Source of the DNA: Roseateles aquatilis
Lineage (GTDB): Bacteria; Pseudomonadota; Gammaproteobacteria; Burkholderiales; Burkholderiaceae_C
DNA: 64,000 nt
Assembly (NCBI RefSeq): GCF_002205645.1
Contig: NZ_NIOF01000007.1
Location: forward strand, 124,001 to 188,000
Direction of reading: 5' to 3'
The position numbers were made by a program, and so were the translations under genes. The notes beneath the pieces are model-generated. The model saw only the letters and a program-made list of their open reading frames with translations. It made no database searches and was not told the DNA's origin. Positions 27,832-37,389 of the stretch are shown one piece after another. The number at the start of each line of letters is the position of its first letter. Within the stretch, counting starts at the first letter, position 1.

Positions 27832-28673
27832 CACTTCGGCAGGACCTCGAAGGTCGCGCTCACGGTGGCGCGCTGCACCGGCGCGGCACGCGTGCCGGCC
27901 GGCGCGTCGGGACCGCGCGCCGGACCCGAGCTGGCGCCGATGAAGTAGCGGCCGGGCTCGGTCCACTCGACGGTGAACTCGCCCTTGGCGTCCGACTTCA
28001 GCTCGACCTCGCCGAACTTGTAGCGGTAGCGGTTGCCTTCGCGGATCAGCTTGATCTGGATGTCGGCGGCCGGCTTGCCGTCCAGCACCAGGCGGAACTT
28101 GGTCCTGTCGCCGTGGCTCAGGTCGGTGACCGGGCCCAGCGGCAGCAACTCCAGGCCGTTGCCCTCGGGCGCGAAGTCGACCTTGCCGGCCTCTTCCTTG
28201 CTGACGAAGGTCTGCTGGCGGTTGGTGGTCAGCGACATCGCGGTGATCTCGGCATCGGCCGGCACGTCCTTGGCGAAGGTCGCCGGCGTGCTGCGGAAGC
28301 GCTTGGTCTCGCCGCCCTGCTTGTAGCTGCCCATCAGCGCCTGGCTGATGTTGCTGACGCGGTAGGTGCCGTCCAGCGTCAGCTTCAGGTCGAAGCTCTC
28401 GCGGTGGCGGGCGGCGTTGCGGTTCTCGGGCTCCAGCGCCTTGCCGTCCGGGCCGGTGATGCGGACGGTCTCCAGCTTCAACGCGCGCTCGAAGTTGAAG
28501 AGGTCCTCGGAGACGGCGGCGTCGAAGGACGCGACCGGCTCCTTGCCGTCGAAGGCGGCCTTGTTGGGCAGCAGCCAGGTCATGTGGGCGTGCGCCGACA
28601 GCGGCAGCAGCGCGGCGACGGCCAGCGCCAGCGGCGCCAGACGGGAGGCGATCGGGGTGTTCAGCAGCGTCAT
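27831..28673 (-). CDS. DUF4198 periplasmic protein
   Basis: A 280-residue protein with a signal peptide ending SAHA and a mature start of HMTWLLPN, typical for DUF4198. The body is beta-rich and ends with a carboxypeptidase-like/Ig-like segment (YKFGEVELKSDAKGEFTVEW). DUF4198 proteins are found in iron and nickel/cobalt uptake clusters and are thought to act in the periplasm; binding of metal by the N-terminal His is an inference. Located between DUF2271 and apbE. Confidence 0.85.
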   Translation of the reverse strand: MTLLNTPIASRLAPLALAVAALLPLSAHAHMTWLLPNKAAFDGKEPVASFDAAVSEDLFNFERALKLETVRITGPDGKALEPENRNAARHRESFDLKLTLDGTYRVSNISQALMGSYKQGGETKRFRSTPATFAKDVPADAEITAMSLTTNRQQTFVSKEEAGKVDFAPEGNGLELLPLGPVTDLSHGDRTKFRLVLDGKPAADIQIKLIREGNRYRYKFGEVELKSDAKGEFTVEWTEPGRYFIGASSGPARGPDAPAGTRAAPVQRATVSATFEVLPK

Positions 28674-28710
28674 GGGTGCGTTCCTGCGTGCGAGGTCTTG
28701 GGGCGGGCGA

Positions 28711-29259
28711 TCAGGGCTTGGCGGTCAGTTCGAGGGCGCCGAGCTCATGCTCGCCTTGCACCTTCACGGACTGCGGCGCCTTCACCGGCCAGGTCAGCGG
28801 CAGGCGCTGCACCTCGCGGCCGCCGGCTTCGCGGCTGGACTCGATCACCAGGTCGTACTTGCCCGGGGGCAGCGCGGCGAGCGCGGCGTTGGTGTCGAGG
28901 CTGATGGCGTGCTCACCCGGCGCGCGCGTCGCGGCGGTCACGCCGTCGGCCGGCACGGTCAGGGCGCGACCGCCCTGGCGCCACCACTGGCGCATGTCCT
29001 TGAGCCACTTGGTGCCGGCGTTGTTCTGCTTCTTGACGTCGTACCAGACCGCCAGTTGCGCCACGGCGGGGCCGGACTCGCCGGCCTTCTCCACCCAGAC
29101 GGCGATGTAGGGGCGGTGGTACTCGGCGACGTTCAGGCGCGGCAGCTCCAGCTTGAGCTGCACGGTGGCGGCCCAGGCGGACGAGCCGGCGCCGAACGCG
29201 CCCAGCGCACCCAGCGCCAGGAGGGTTCGACTGGGGAGGCGAGGAGCGGAGCGATGCAT
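28711..29259 (-). CDS. DUF2271 periplasmic protein with flavinylation-like motif
   Basis: A 182-residue exported protein. The signal peptide covers about residues 1-30 (ending SSAWA). The mature part has the DUF2271 pattern (LNVAEYHRPYIAVWVEK, TKWLKDMRQWWRQGGR). It contains DGVTAATR at D105-R112, close to the D-x-x-[ST]-[GA]-A-[ST] motif to which ApbE attaches FMN; T111 would be the acceptor. With apbE two genes away, this is a good candidate for a periplasmic flavoprotein. The start at 29259 gives a clean signal peptide; the frame extends to a TTG at 29379. Confidence 0.85.
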   Translation of the reverse strand: MHRSAPRLPSRTLLALGALGAFGAGSSAWAATVQLKLELPRLNVAEYHRPYIAVWVEKAGESGPAVAQLAVWYDVKKQNNAGTKWLKDMRQWWRQGGRALTVPADGVTAATRAPGEHAISLDTNAALAALPPGKYDLVIESSREAGGREVQRLPLTWPVKAPQSVKVQGEHELGALELTAKP

Positions 29260-29375
29260 GGTCGTGGTCTCGGTTGTGAATCGGATCGGGAGGGCGGAGG
29301 TCCTGGCGACGGCTCGGAACGGAAGAAGAAATCGGGGCGACGGCGCGTGGCTGCGATCGGGCCGCGCGCGATCGG

Positions 29376-30017
29376 TCAATGGATCAGCAGCAGCGCCAGC
29401 AGCGCGGGAATCACCAGCCCCAGGCCGACCAGCGGCCAGGTGCTGGGCCGGCTGACCGCATGGAACTTCAGGATCAGCAGGCCGGTGATCGAGAACAACA
29501 GGCAGGCGGCGGCGAAGATGTCGATGAACCAGCTCCAGGCGACGCCGGCATTGCGCCCCTTGTGCAGGTCGTTGAGGAAGGAGATCCAGCCGCGGTCGGT
29601 GTCCTCGAATTCGATCTCGCCGCTGTCACGCGCGATGCGGATCCAGGCATCGCCGCCGGGTCGCGGCAGGGCGAGGTAGATCTCGTCGCGACTCCATTCG
29701 GCCTCGCGCGCGTCGATCGGGCGGTCCAGTTCCTTGGCCAGCCAGGCCCGCACCGGCGCCGGCACGGCGGCCTTGTGGTCCGCTTCCTTGTCGGCGACGG
29801 GGCGCACGGCCTTCACCAGCTCGTCGGGCAATCGCGCCGTCTTGTTGACGATCGCGGGTTTGGCTTCGATGTCGGCGGCGTGGTTCAGCGTGAAGCCGGT
29901 GACGGCGAACAGGATCATGCCGATCAGGCAGACCGCCGAGCTGATCCAGTGCCACTGGTGCAGCTGCTTGAGCCAGGCGGACCGCCGGGCGGGATTGGGG
30001 TGCGTGGGCTCGCTCAT
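29376..30017 (-). CDS. PepSY-associated membrane protein
   Basis: A 213-residue protein with three predicted membrane helices (about residues 25-48, 160-182, 190-212) and a periplasmic PepSY-like domain between helices 1 and 2. Typical family features are [20 protein letters not shown] and [20 protein letters not shown]. The histidines around helices 1 and 2 resemble haem-ligating positions in PepSY ferric reductases. Such proteins accompany siderophore uptake systems. Its ATG overlaps the stop of the dioxygenase gene (ATGA), so the two are translationally coupled. Confidence 0.87.
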   Translation of the reverse strand: MSEPTHPNPARRSAWLKQLHQWHWISSAVCLIGMILFAVTGFTLNHAADIEAKPAIVNKTARLPDELVKAVRPVADKEADHKAAVPAPVRAWLAKELDRPIDAREAEWSRDEIYLALPRPGGDAWIRIARDSGEIEFEDTDRGWISFLNDLHKGRNAGVAWSWFIDIFAAACLLFSITGLLILKFHAVSRPSTWPLVGLGLVIPALLALLLIH

Positions 30018-30694
30018 GTCTCGGCCCAGAGCCGCAGCAGGTTGTGATAGTGGCCGGTCAACGCGGTGGTCTCGGCGTCGTCGCCCAGGCGGCCGCGCAG
30101 CTTCTGGATGGTCTGGTCGAGCTCGAACAGCATCGCGCGCTGCCAGTCCTGGCGGATCATGCTCTGCGTCCAGAAGAACGAGCACACGCGCGCACCGCGC
30201 GTCACCGGCATCACGCGATGCAGGCTGGTGCTGGCGTAGACGATCAGGTCGCCGGCCGGCAGCTTGACTTCGTGGGTGCCGTAGGTGTCGACGACTTCCA
30301 GCTCGCCGCCCTCGTACTCGTCGGGCTCGCACAGGAACAGCGTCGAGGACACGTCGCTGCGCAGCGGCTGCTCGGTGCCGCGCTGGCGCATGATCGCGCC
30401 GTCGACGTGGAAGCCGTATTGCTCGCCGCCCTCGTAGCGGTTGAACAGCGGCGCCAGCGTGCGCAGCGGCAGCGCGGCCGACGTGAAGACCGGGTGGCGC
30501 GCCAGCACCTGGCGAATGTGCGCGCCGATCTGGACGGCCGCCGGATGGTCGACCGGCAGTTGGCGGTTCTGCTTGACCTTGGCGCCCTGCTCGCCCACGG
30601 TCGCGCGGCCGTCGGTCCAGTCGGCGGCGTCGAGCAGCCGGCGCATCTCGCGCACGTCCTGCTTGCTGAGCACTTCGGGGATGTGAAGGAGCAT
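30014..30694 (-). CDS. piuC: Fe(II)/2-oxoglutarate dioxygenase, PiuC/PKHD type
   Basis: A 226-residue PKHD-type hydroxylase. The iron-binding triad is H96-x-D98 ([10 protein letters not shown]) and H159 (TSLHRVMPV); R169 is positioned to bind 2-oxoglutarate. PiuC homologues occur next to TonB receptors of the PiuA/Fiu type and are iron-regulated; their substrate is not settled. Here the TonB receptor gene is immediately upstream in the transcript, separated by a large hairpin. Confidence 0.9.
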   Translation of the reverse strand: MLLHIPEVLSKQDVREMRRLLDAADWTDGRATVGEQGAKVKQNRQLPVDHPAAVQIGAHIRQVLARHPVFTSAALPLRTLAPLFNRYEGGEQYGFHVDGAIMRQRGTEQPLRSDVSSTLFLCEPDEYEGGELEVVDTYGTHEVKLPAGDLIVYASTSLHRVMPVTRGARVCSFFWTQSMIRQDWQRAMLFELDQTIQKLRGRLGDDAETTALTGHYHNLLRLWAET

Positions 30695-30737
30695 GTCCGG
30701 ATCGAATCGAAATCGGGAAAGGCCTGGACGGCAGAAG

Positions 30738-30767
30738 GCCCGCCCCTGCCGGGGCAGGGACGGGCCG
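30738..30767. terminator. Large hairpin between the TonB receptor gene and piuC
   Basis: GGCCCG-C-CCCTGCC, loop GG, GGCAGGG-A-CGGGCC gives a 13-bp stem with one mismatch, in the 97-bp gap between two co-directional genes. No T-run, so it may attenuate or stabilise mRNA rather than fully terminate. Confidence 0.5.
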
Positions 30768-30791
30768 GTCTCGTACGCTACCTCAAAGCGC

Positions 30792-33113
30792 TCAGAACCC
30801 GATGTTGGCCATCAGCGTGACCGCGCGCGGAGCGCCCAGCACCAGGCGGCCACCGCCGTTGTTCAGCGAGGACATGTAGTCCTTGTCGAACAGGTTGGTG
30901 ACGTTCAGCTGCAGGTTGACGTTCTTGTTGACGCGGTAGGCCCCCATCAGGTCGACCACGGTGAAGGCGGGCAGTTGCGGCAGGCCGGTCGAGTTAGGCT
31001 GGGCCACGGTGACCACGCGCTTTTGCTCGGCGGTGTGGCGCACGCCGCCGCCGATGGTGAAGTCACCCCACTGGTAGGAGTTCCACAGCACGGCGGACCA
31101 CTTCGGCGTCCAGCGCACGCCGTCGGTCACGACCTGGTTGGGCGCGGTGGCCGTCGAGGCGGCACGCTGGTTGATCTGCTTCGGATCCATGGTCTGGAAG
31201 CCGGCGGTGATCTGCCAGAAGTTGGTGATCTGGCCCACGGCGGCCAGCTCGATGCCCTGCACGCGGGTCTTGCCGCCTTGCGTGGCGAGGTTGGTCACCG
31301 GGTCCACGCTGACCTGGCCGTCGTTCTCGCTGCGGTACAGCGCGGCGGTCAGGTTCAGGCGCTTGTTCAGCAGGTCCCACTTCGTGCCGATCTCGTAGTT
31401 CTTGGTCTCCTGCGCGTCGGCGGTGCCGGCGGTCTGGCCGGCGCCGCTCAGCGTGAAGTTGGCGCTGCCGGGCGGCGTCAGCGAGTTGCCGGCGGCGGCG
31501 TACACGGTGCCGTTGTCCGCGAGCTTGTACAGCGCGCCGACGTTCCAGCTGGTGATCCACTTGCCGGCGGAGAACTTGGCGTTCGTCACGACGTTGTTGG
31601 CGAGCGTGCCGGTCGTGGTGCGGATCGTGTAGTGCTCGGTGCGCAGGCCCAGCGTCAGCTTGAAGGCGTCCGTCAACGACAGCGTGTCCATCGCGTAGAT
31701 GGCCTGCGTGCTGGTGCTGCCATCGGTGTCGGCGCCGGTGGCGAACGGGGTCGGCAGGCTGTCGGCGGTGCTGGGGCGATACAGGTTGGCGTAGGTGATG
31801 GTCTGGCCGGTGGTCGCGAAGCCCTTGGTCTGCTGGCTTTCGTACATCAGCTCGATGCCGGTGGCCAGGTCGTGCTTGACGCCGCCGGTCTGGAAGCTGG
31901 TGTTCAGCGTGGTCTGGTTGGCCAGGATGTCGTTGGTCTGATCGACGCGCTGGCGCGAGCGCGAGATCTTCCAGGTGCCCGGATCCGCCGTGACGATGCC
32001 GGTGGTCTGCGCGTCGCCGGCCACCGGGGCCGCGAAGATCGTGATGATGCCGGTCAACGTGCGGTCCATGTGCGTGCGGCCGTAGCGGGCCACGTTGCGC
32101 ACGGTGGTGCCGCCGCCCAGGTCCATCTCCAGCTTGGCGGTGACCATGTCGGCCTTGACCTTCTCGCGGTCGCTGGCGCTGCCGTAGAAGTTGTCGCTGT
32201 TGACCTTGGGCGCGGCGAGCATCGCGGTGGCCACCGCGGGCGCGACCGTCGGCGCGACGGTGTAGCCCGGCCAGCCGATGGCGGGGATGCCGCCGTCCGG
32301 CACGTTGTTCTGGCGCACATGCTGCGAGAACAGGAAGAAGCGGGTGCTGGAGCCCAGGCCGAAGGCCACCGACGGCGCGATGCCGTAAGTCTTGCGCTTG
32401 ACGAAGTCGCGGCCCGGCACGCCGTTGTCCTGCCACACCGCGTTCAGGCGCACGGCGGTGCCGTCCATCACCTTCTGGTTGGTGTCGACCGAGATGCGCT
32501 TGCGGCTGGCGTCGCCGACGACGAACGCGCCTTCGGTGAAGCTGTCCAGCTGCGGCAGCTTCGAGATCAGGTTGATGTAGCCGGCGGACGCGCCGCGACC
32601 GGTGTCGGCGCCGGCGGGCCCCTTCACCACTTCGATCTGCTCGACGTTGAAGACGTCGCGGGTCACCGCGCCCAGGTCGCGGATGCCGTCCACGAAGGTC
32701 GAGGTGGCGGCCGAGAAGCCGCGCATCTGGAAGGCGTCGCCGGCGGAGGTGTTGCCGTTCTCGCCCAGCTGCATCGTGATGCCGGGGGTGTTCTGCAGCG
32801 CGTCCATCAGCGAGACGGCGCCCTGCTCGCGCAGCACTTCCTTCTTGATGACCTGGATGGTCTTGGGCGTTTCCAGCAGCGGCTGCGTGAGCTTGGACGA
32901 GGCGCTCCGGTCGGCCTTGTAGTCGGACTGGGCGGTGCCCTCGACCTTCACCTGCGGCAGGTACGGAGCGCCGGAGGCGGAGGCCGTCGCCTGGGCGGCA
33001 TCGGCGGGGGCCGGAGCGTCGGCGGCGTGCGCCGTCAGCGGCAGGGTCAGGCTGGCGGCCAGCGCGGCCAGGGGGGCCACCGCGTGCTTGCGGCTCTTGA
33101 TGTAGCGGGACAT
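30792..33113 (-). CDS. TonB-dependent siderophore receptor (Fiu/PiuA-like)
   Basis: A 773-residue outer-membrane receptor. The signal peptide ends in LTAHA. A plug domain follows ([53 protein letters not shown]), then a 22-strand barrel ending in an aromatic residue (VTLMANIGF). The pattern matches catecholate-siderophore receptors of the Fiu/PiuA group, which agrees with the adjacent piuC. It starts at ATG 33113; a Fur box lies about 170 bp upstream. It heads the iron cluster that continues through to the reductase at 25305. Confidence 0.93.
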   Translation of the reverse strand: MSRYIKSRKHAVAPLAALAASLTLPLTAHAADAPAPADAAQATASASGAPYLPQVKVEGTAQSDYKADRSASSKLTQPLLETPKTIQVIKKEVLREQGAVSLMDALQNTPGITMQLGENGNTSAGDAFQMRGFSAATSTFVDGIRDLGAVTRDVFNVEQIEVVKGPAGADTGRGASAGYINLISKLPQLDSFTEGAFVVGDASRKRISVDTNQKVMDGTAVRLNAVWQDNGVPGRDFVKRKTYGIAPSVAFGLGSSTRFFLFSQHVRQNNVPDGGIPAIGWPGYTVAPTVAPAVATAMLAAPKVNSDNFYGSASDREKVKADMVTAKLEMDLGGGTTVRNVARYGRTHMDRTLTGIITIFAAPVAGDAQTTGIVTADPGTWKISRSRQRVDQTNDILANQTTLNTSFQTGGVKHDLATGIELMYESQQTKGFATTGQTITYANLYRPSTADSLPTPFATGADTDGSTSTQAIYAMDTLSLTDAFKLTLGLRTEHYTIRTTTGTLANNVVTNAKFSAGKWITSWNVGALYKLADNGTVYAAAGNSLTPPGSANFTLSGAGQTAGTADAQETKNYEIGTKWDLLNKRLNLTAALYRSENDGQVSVDPVTNLATQGGKTRVQGIELAAVGQITNFWQITAGFQTMDPKQINQRAASTATAPNQVVTDGVRWTPKWSAVLWNSYQWGDFTIGGGVRHTAEQKRVVTVAQPNSTGLPQLPAFTVVDLMGAYRVNKNVNLQLNVTNLFDKDYMSSLNNGGGRLVLGAPRAVTLMANIGF

Positions 33114-33279
33114 GGAAACGTGCTCCGAGAGGGAATGTTGTTTTGACGAATCTGGCTCTGCTGGCTGCACGTTGGTGGCGCCGTCCCGCGCTTCATGGCG
33201 CATGGTGACGGTGCCTCCTCCCTGGTCGCGACTGGCTGGCGGAAGTGGTGATCAAGTCCGTCGCCGGACTCGAAGGCCG

Positions 33280-33302
33280 CAAATGCTAAGCATTCTCATT
33301 TG
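33280..33302. promoter_or_regulatory. Fur box of the iron-uptake cluster
   Basis: On the minus strand AAATGAGAATGCTTAGCATT matches the AT-rich hexamer pattern of Fur sites (GATAAT-like units AATGAG, GAATGC, AGCATT), in an otherwise GC-rich region upstream of the TonB receptor gene. It implies repression by Fur with iron. Confidence 0.75.
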
Positions 33303-33384
33303 TATGTGTCAAAGAAATGCAGCATTTCTCTCGTTGCGCGTGGCGCACTTGCGACGGTCGAGGGGGCTCCGCCCCAAAAGCACG

Positions 33385-33416
33385 ACACCCGCGGACGCTG
33401 CGCGTCACGCGGGTGT
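33385..33416. terminator. Hairpin downstream of terC
   Basis: ACACCCGCG and CGCGGGTGT form a 9-bp perfect stem around a 14-nt loop, 52 bp after the terC stop. T-run is weak. Confidence 0.5.
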
Positions 33417-33467
33417 GAAGAGGTGGGCCGGGGTGCGCCCCGGCCGGGGGAAGGAATCAGGCGGCCG

Positions 33468-34454
33468 TCAGTTCAGCGCCTCCGGCTCGCCGTCCTTGCC
33501 TTGCGGCAGACGCGGCGCGGTGCGCAGGCTCAGCCACATCGTCACCGCCAGGATGCCGATCACGACGCCCAGCGACAGCAGCACCGGGATCTTGATGACG
33601 TCGATCAGCATCATCTTGCCGCCGATGAACACCAGCACCACCGCCAGGCCGTAGCTCAGCAGATGGAACTTGGACGCCATCGCCGCCAGCAGGAAGTACA
33701 TCGCGCGCAGGCCCAGGATGGCGAAGATGTTGGAGCTCAGGACGATGAACGGATCGGACGTGATCGCGAAGATCGCCGGGATCGAGTCGACCGCGAAGAT
33801 CACGTCGGTCAGGCCCACCAGCGCGATCACCAGCATCATCGGCGTGGCGATGCGCTTGCCGTTCTCAAGCGTGAAGAAGCGTTCGCCGTCGAAGTTCTTG
33901 CTGACCGGCAGCACCTTGCGCAGCAGCTTCAACGCGGGGTTGTCCTCGAGGTCCGGCTCCTGGCCGGCCGCCCACCACATCTTGATGCCGGTGATCAGCA
34001 GGAAGGCGCCGAACAGGTACAGGATCCAGTGGAACTGCGCGATCAGCCAGCCGCCCACCAGGATCATCACCGTGCGCAGCACGATGGCGCCGATGATGCC
34101 CATCATCAGCACCCGCTTCTGGTAGGCCGCCGGGACCGAGAAGTAGGTGAAGATCATCAGGAAGACAAAGATGTTGTCGACCGCCAGCGATTTCTCGATG
34201 AGATAGCCGGTGATGAACTCGAGCGCCTTGGTGTTGGCCAACGCCGTGTCTCCGGTGCCGTCACGCACGGCCCACCACAGCAGACCCATGAAGGCGACGC
34301 TGAGCGCCACCCAGACCAGCGACCAGTTGACCGCTTCCTTGACCGAGACCTCGTGCGCGCCCTGCTTGCGCAGGACGACGAAGTCCAGGAACAGCGAGAC
34401 GATGACGATGCCGACAAAAACCGCCCACAACCAGGTGGGCACGATCGTGCTCAT
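33468..34454 (-). CDS. TerC-family membrane protein (Alx-like), riboswitch-controlled
   Basis: A 328-residue TerC-family integral membrane protein with about nine helices and the conserved acidic helices IEKSLAVDNIFVFLMIF and GLTDVIFAVDSIPAIFAITS. It is close in size and pattern to E. coli Alx, which exports manganese. A yybP-ykoY riboswitch lies in the leader, which fits Mn2+-dependent control and a manganese-export role. It starts at ATG 34454 behind AAGGAG. A second, shorter TerC paralogue is encoded at 45813-46544 without such a leader. Confidence 0.92.
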   Translation of the reverse strand: MSTIVPTWLWAVFVGIVIVSLFLDFVVLRKQGAHEVSVKEAVNWSLVWVALSVAFMGLLWWAVRDGTGDTALANTKALEFITGYLIEKSLAVDNIFVFLMIFTYFSVPAAYQKRVLMMGIIGAIVLRTVMILVGGWLIAQFHWILYLFGAFLLITGIKMWWAAGQEPDLEDNPALKLLRKVLPVSKNFDGERFFTLENGKRIATPMMLVIALVGLTDVIFAVDSIPAIFAITSDPFIVLSSNIFAILGLRAMYFLLAAMASKFHLLSYGLAVVLVFIGGKMMLIDVIKIPVLLSLGVVIGILAVTMWLSLRTAPRLPQGKDGEPEALN

Positions 34455-34556
34455 GTGCACTCCTTGCAAAGTTGGACAAGCATGCGCTTGTCCTCAGCCA
34501 ACGACAACGCGCGACCGGCGCCATCCCGGGAGGACAGCACACGAAAACGCGGTGAG

Positions 34557-34693
34557 GCCGAAAGGTCTTGCAAGGCTGGAAGCGGCGCGTCCTCGCGGGA
34601 CGCGGATCCAGGTGCAGGGCCCGGCTGCCTTCACGGCAACGTACTGACGGACCACTGCCGCGGCCTGCGCCGCGCGGCTACTCCCCTTTCGGT
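34557..34693 (-). ncRNA. yybP-ykoY manganese riboswitch
   Basis: Read on the minus strand, the leader begins ACCGAAAGGGGAGTAGC and ends GCAAGACCTTTCGGC. CCGAAAGG and CCTTTCGG form a perfect 8-bp P1 stem, and GGGGAGTAGC, GTCAGTACG and GCAAGACC are the conserved parts of the yybP-ykoY class. It lies about 100 nt upstream of the TerC start, a standard place for this Mn2+ sensor. Confidence 0.88.
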
Positions 34694-34771
34694 AAGGTGC
34701 GGATTATCCTGGTCAATGACGATCTTCAAGTTCGCATTTTCCTGTCATCGACAGCCGCTATGCTGAGAGAC

Positions 34772-35128
34772 ATGAAAACGCTGACCCGTTGGATGCTGTT
34801 GGCCGCCGCGCTGCTGCTGGTGGCTCACCTTTACCCTGGTGTCCAGGTGAAGGGTTTCGTCACTGCGCTGATCGCGGCGTTCGTGCTGGGGCTGTTCAAC
34901 ACGATCCTGCGCCCGGTGCTGGTGTTGTTGACGCTGCCGGTGACGCTGCTGACGCTGGGGCTGTTCCTCTTCGTCATCAACGCGCTGCTGTTCTGGGCGA
35001 CGGCGTCGGTGCTGGACGGCTTCACCGTCGCGGGCTTCAGCGCGGCGCTGATCGGCTCGCTGATCTACTCGCTGTGCGGCATGGCGATCGACGTATTGAT
35101 CGAGCGACTCTTCCCCGACACCGAATGA
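34772..35128 (+). CDS. Phage-holin-superfamily-IV membrane protein
   Basis: A 118-residue protein with four predicted membrane helices (ALLLVAHLYPGVQVKGFVTA, AFVLGLFNTILRPVLVLLTL, LFLFVINALLFWATAS, AALIGSLIYSLCGMAID). This is the pattern of the widespread small membrane family named after mycobacteriophage holins (PF04020-type). The chromosomal members have no known lytic role. The start at 34772 follows GAGAGAC; an ATG at 34760 is an alternative. Confidence 0.82.
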   Translation: MKTLTRWMLLAAALLLVAHLYPGVQVKGFVTALIAAFVLGLFNTILRPVLVLLTLPVTLLTLGLFLFVINALLFWATASVLDGFTVAGFSAALIGSLIYSLCGMAIDVLIERLFPDTE

Positions 35129-35187
35129 CGGGACCCCGCGCGCGCGGCGCATGACACCGCCCGCCCACGCCTGCGCGCGCCATGAAA

Positions 35188-35212
35188 AATGCCGCTCCCA
35201 TCGAGCGGCATT
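35188..35212 (-). terminator. Terminator of the M48 protease gene
   Basis: AATGCCGCT and AGCGGCATT form a 9-bp stem with a 7-nt loop. The A-run on the left is a T-run in the minus-strand transcript. It is 28 bp beyond the protease stop. Confidence 0.82.
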
Positions 35213-35239
35213 CTTGTGTGCGCGTCGTGCTCTCGATGC

Positions 35240-36811
35240 TCAGGGCTCGGCGCCCGGCGGCACGCCGCGCGGGTACATCTCGGCGAGCATCTGGCGCTGC
35301 TCGTAGACCAGCGCGCGCAACCGCGCATCGATCACCGACGCCTCGATCTGATCCGAGTCCTTGGCCCGCGACTGCCGCAGCGCCGACCGCAGGCGATCGA
35401 TCGCGCCGTTGATGTCGCCCAGCGCCGCGCGCGACTCGCCCTGCGCGCGCACCGACCGCAGCGGCTGGCCGAGCTGCTGCCACAGCGGCGAGATCTCCTG
35501 CCAGCCGAGAGCGTCGTTGGCATGCAGGCTGAGGTGGGTCTGCAACTCGTCCGCGACGGCGCGCTTCATCTCGGGACGCGGGTCCGCCTGCGCCAGGTCG
35601 GCGCGCATCATCAGCATCGGCCGCGAGCGCTCGCCCTTGAGCGCGTCCAGCGCCGCGAAACCAGCTGCCGTGTTGCCGCGCGCCAGCTCCAGCTCCGCAT
35701 GCAGGTAGACCAGCAGGCGCTTGGCGCCCGGATCCGCGCCGAGCAGTCCGGCCAGCGAGTCCGCCGTCTTCAGCGTGGCCTCGGCGCGCGAGAACTCGCG
35801 CAGCTTGATCGACGCCAGCGCGCTGGTGTAGCGCGCCGCCAGTTGATCGAAGTTCTGCACCTGGCGCGAGCCCGCGTCCAGGCCCTGCAGCGCGCGCCAG
35901 GCCTCGGCGCGCTGGTCCATCAGCACGCGCGAGCGCGCCGCCATCAGCGCGTGCTCGGAGGTGCCGACCAGCTTGCCCGGCGCCGTCGTGCCCAGCCGCG
36001 CACGCGCCTCGCCGATCCGCTCGCTGGTCAGCGGGTGGCTGCGCAGGTAGGGGTAGGAGCCCGAATCCATCAGGTGGTAGGCCTGCTCCATGCGCTCGAA
36101 CATGCTGGCCATGCCGGCGCTGGCGAAGCCGGCCTGCGTCATCACCTGGAAGCCGACGCGGTCGGCCTCGCGTTCCATGTCGCGCGAAAAGTTCAGCTGC
36201 GCCTGCGCCGCCGCGGCCTGGCTGCCGACGATGGCCGCCTGGGCGCCGTCGATGCTGCGGCTGCGCGCGGCGGCCAGGATGCCCAGCAGCAGGCCGGCGG
36301 TGGCCAGCAGGCTGGTGCGGGCGTCGCCGACGATGCTGCGCGCGATGTGCCGCTGCGTCACGTGCGAGAGCTCGTGGCCGAGCACCGACGCCAGCTCGTC
36401 GCGGGCCCCCGTCATCGCGATCAGCCCCAGATGCACGCCGATGTAGCCGCCGGGCAGCGCGAACGCGTTGACCGACTTGTCGCGCACCAGGAAGGCCTCC
36501 CAGGCGAAACGGTCGTTCGTGTCGTCGCTGATGTTGCCGAGCCGGCGCGCCGCGCTGACCAGCGGCTGGAAGGTGCCCTCGACATATTCGAGCAGCAACG
36601 GATCGTCGATGTAGTCGGGGTCGATGCGGATCTGGCGCATCACCTGGTCGCCGAGCTTCTTCTCGGCGCCGATGCTGACGTCGGCCGACACCGAGTCGCC
36701 GAGCGCCGGCAGGTTCACTTGCGCCATCGCGCCCGGCAGCATGGCCTGGCTCAACAAGGTGGCGCTCAGCAGCACCGCGAGGCAGCGCTGGGCTCTACGG
36801 GGGGTATTCAC
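35240..36811 (-). CDS. M48-family periplasmic metalloprotease, BepA-like
   Basis: A 523-residue exported protease. The signal peptide ends near PGAMAQ. The M48 zinc motif HELSH is at residues 146-150, and the third ligand is in [10 protein letters not shown]. The C-terminal half is TPR-like helical repeats. This is the layout of BepA (YfgC), which helps LptD assembly and clears misfolded outer-membrane proteins. The start is taken as GTG at 36811, because the open frame to 37072 overlaps moaC and the signal peptide begins at NTPRRAQRC; this start is inferred. Confidence 0.87.
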   Translation of the reverse strand: MNTPRRAQRCLAVLLSATLLSQAMLPGAMAQVNLPALGDSVSADVSIGAEKKLGDQVMRQIRIDPDYIDDPLLLEYVEGTFQPLVSAARRLGNISDDTNDRFAWEAFLVRDKSVNAFALPGGYIGVHLGLIAMTGARDELASVLGHELSHVTQRHIARSIVGDARTSLLATAGLLLGILAAARSRSIDGAQAAIVGSQAAAAQAQLNFSRDMEREADRVGFQVMTQAGFASAGMASMFERMEQAYHLMDSGSYPYLRSHPLTSERIGEARARLGTTAPGKLVGTSEHALMAARSRVLMDQRAEAWRALQGLDAGSRQVQNFDQLAARYTSALASIKLREFSRAEATLKTADSLAGLLGADPGAKRLLVYLHAELELARGNTAAGFAALDALKGERSRPMLMMRADLAQADPRPEMKRAVADELQTHLSLHANDALGWQEISPLWQQLGQPLRSVRAQGESRAALGDINGAIDRLRSALRQSRAKDSDQIEASVIDARLRALVYEQRQMLAEMYPRGVPPGAEP

Positions 36812-36881
36812 TCGCTTCAAGGGATCTCCAAGACCACGAATATCATGGCGCCTGTATCGTTTCGCGATTGTGGCCGCTTCG

Positions 36882-37364
36882 ATGAACTCGCCTCTGACCC
36901 ATTTTGACGCCCAGGGCCAGGCCCACATGGTGGACGTTGCCGGCAAGGATGTCACGCACAGGGTGGCTCGCGCCGCCGGCCGCATCCGCATGAAGCCGGA
37001 AACGCTGGCGCTGATCCGCGGCGGCACCGCGAAGAAGGGCGATGTGCTCGGCATCGCCCGCATCGCCGCCATTCAGGCCGCGAAGCGAACTTCCGATCTG
37101 ATCCCACTGTGCCATCCGCTGCCGATCACGCGCGTAGCGGTCGACTTCGAGCTGGATGACACGGCGACCGCGGTCGTCTGCACGGCGCAGGTCGAGACGC
37201 TGGGCCGCACCGGCGTCGAGATGGAGGCGCTGACCGCCGTGCAGGTCGGCCTGCTCACCGTCTACGACATGTGCAAGGCCGCGGACCGCGGCATGGTGAT
37301 GGAGCAGATCCGCGTGCTGGAGAAGCATGGCGGGAAGTCGGGCGATTGGACCGCGGAGGTTTGA
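36882..37364 (+). CDS. moaC: Cyclic pyranopterin monophosphate synthase MoaC
   Basis: A 160-residue MoaC, which converts the MoaA product to cyclic pyranopterin monophosphate in molybdenum-cofactor synthesis. Typical blocks are [64 protein letters not shown] and CKAAD. The length is normal. It is divergent from the M48 protease gene; no other moa gene lies in this window. Confidence 0.96.
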   Translation: MNSPLTHFDAQGQAHMVDVAGKDVTHRVARAAGRIRMKPETLALIRGGTAKKGDVLGIARIAAIQAAKRTSDLIPLCHPLPITRVAVDFELDDTATAVVCTAQVETLGRTGVEMEALTAVQVGLLTVYDMCKAADRGMVMEQIRVLEKHGGKSGDWTAEV

Positions 37365-37389
37365 GCCGACCCGCACGCCTGGGCGCAAG

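Larger units (their letters stand above)
33114..33467. other. Intergenic region between TonB receptor and terC genes
   Basis: 354 bp holding the TonB receptor promoter with a Fur box (33280-33302) and a hairpin near terC (33385-33416). No gene is seen. Confidence 0.7.

Noticed and set aside
30693-33146. Plus-strand frame of 817 codons opposite the TonB receptor
   Set aside because: Antisense shadow: Gly/Ala/Arg/Val-rich with no domains, while the minus strand codes for a clear TonB receptor.
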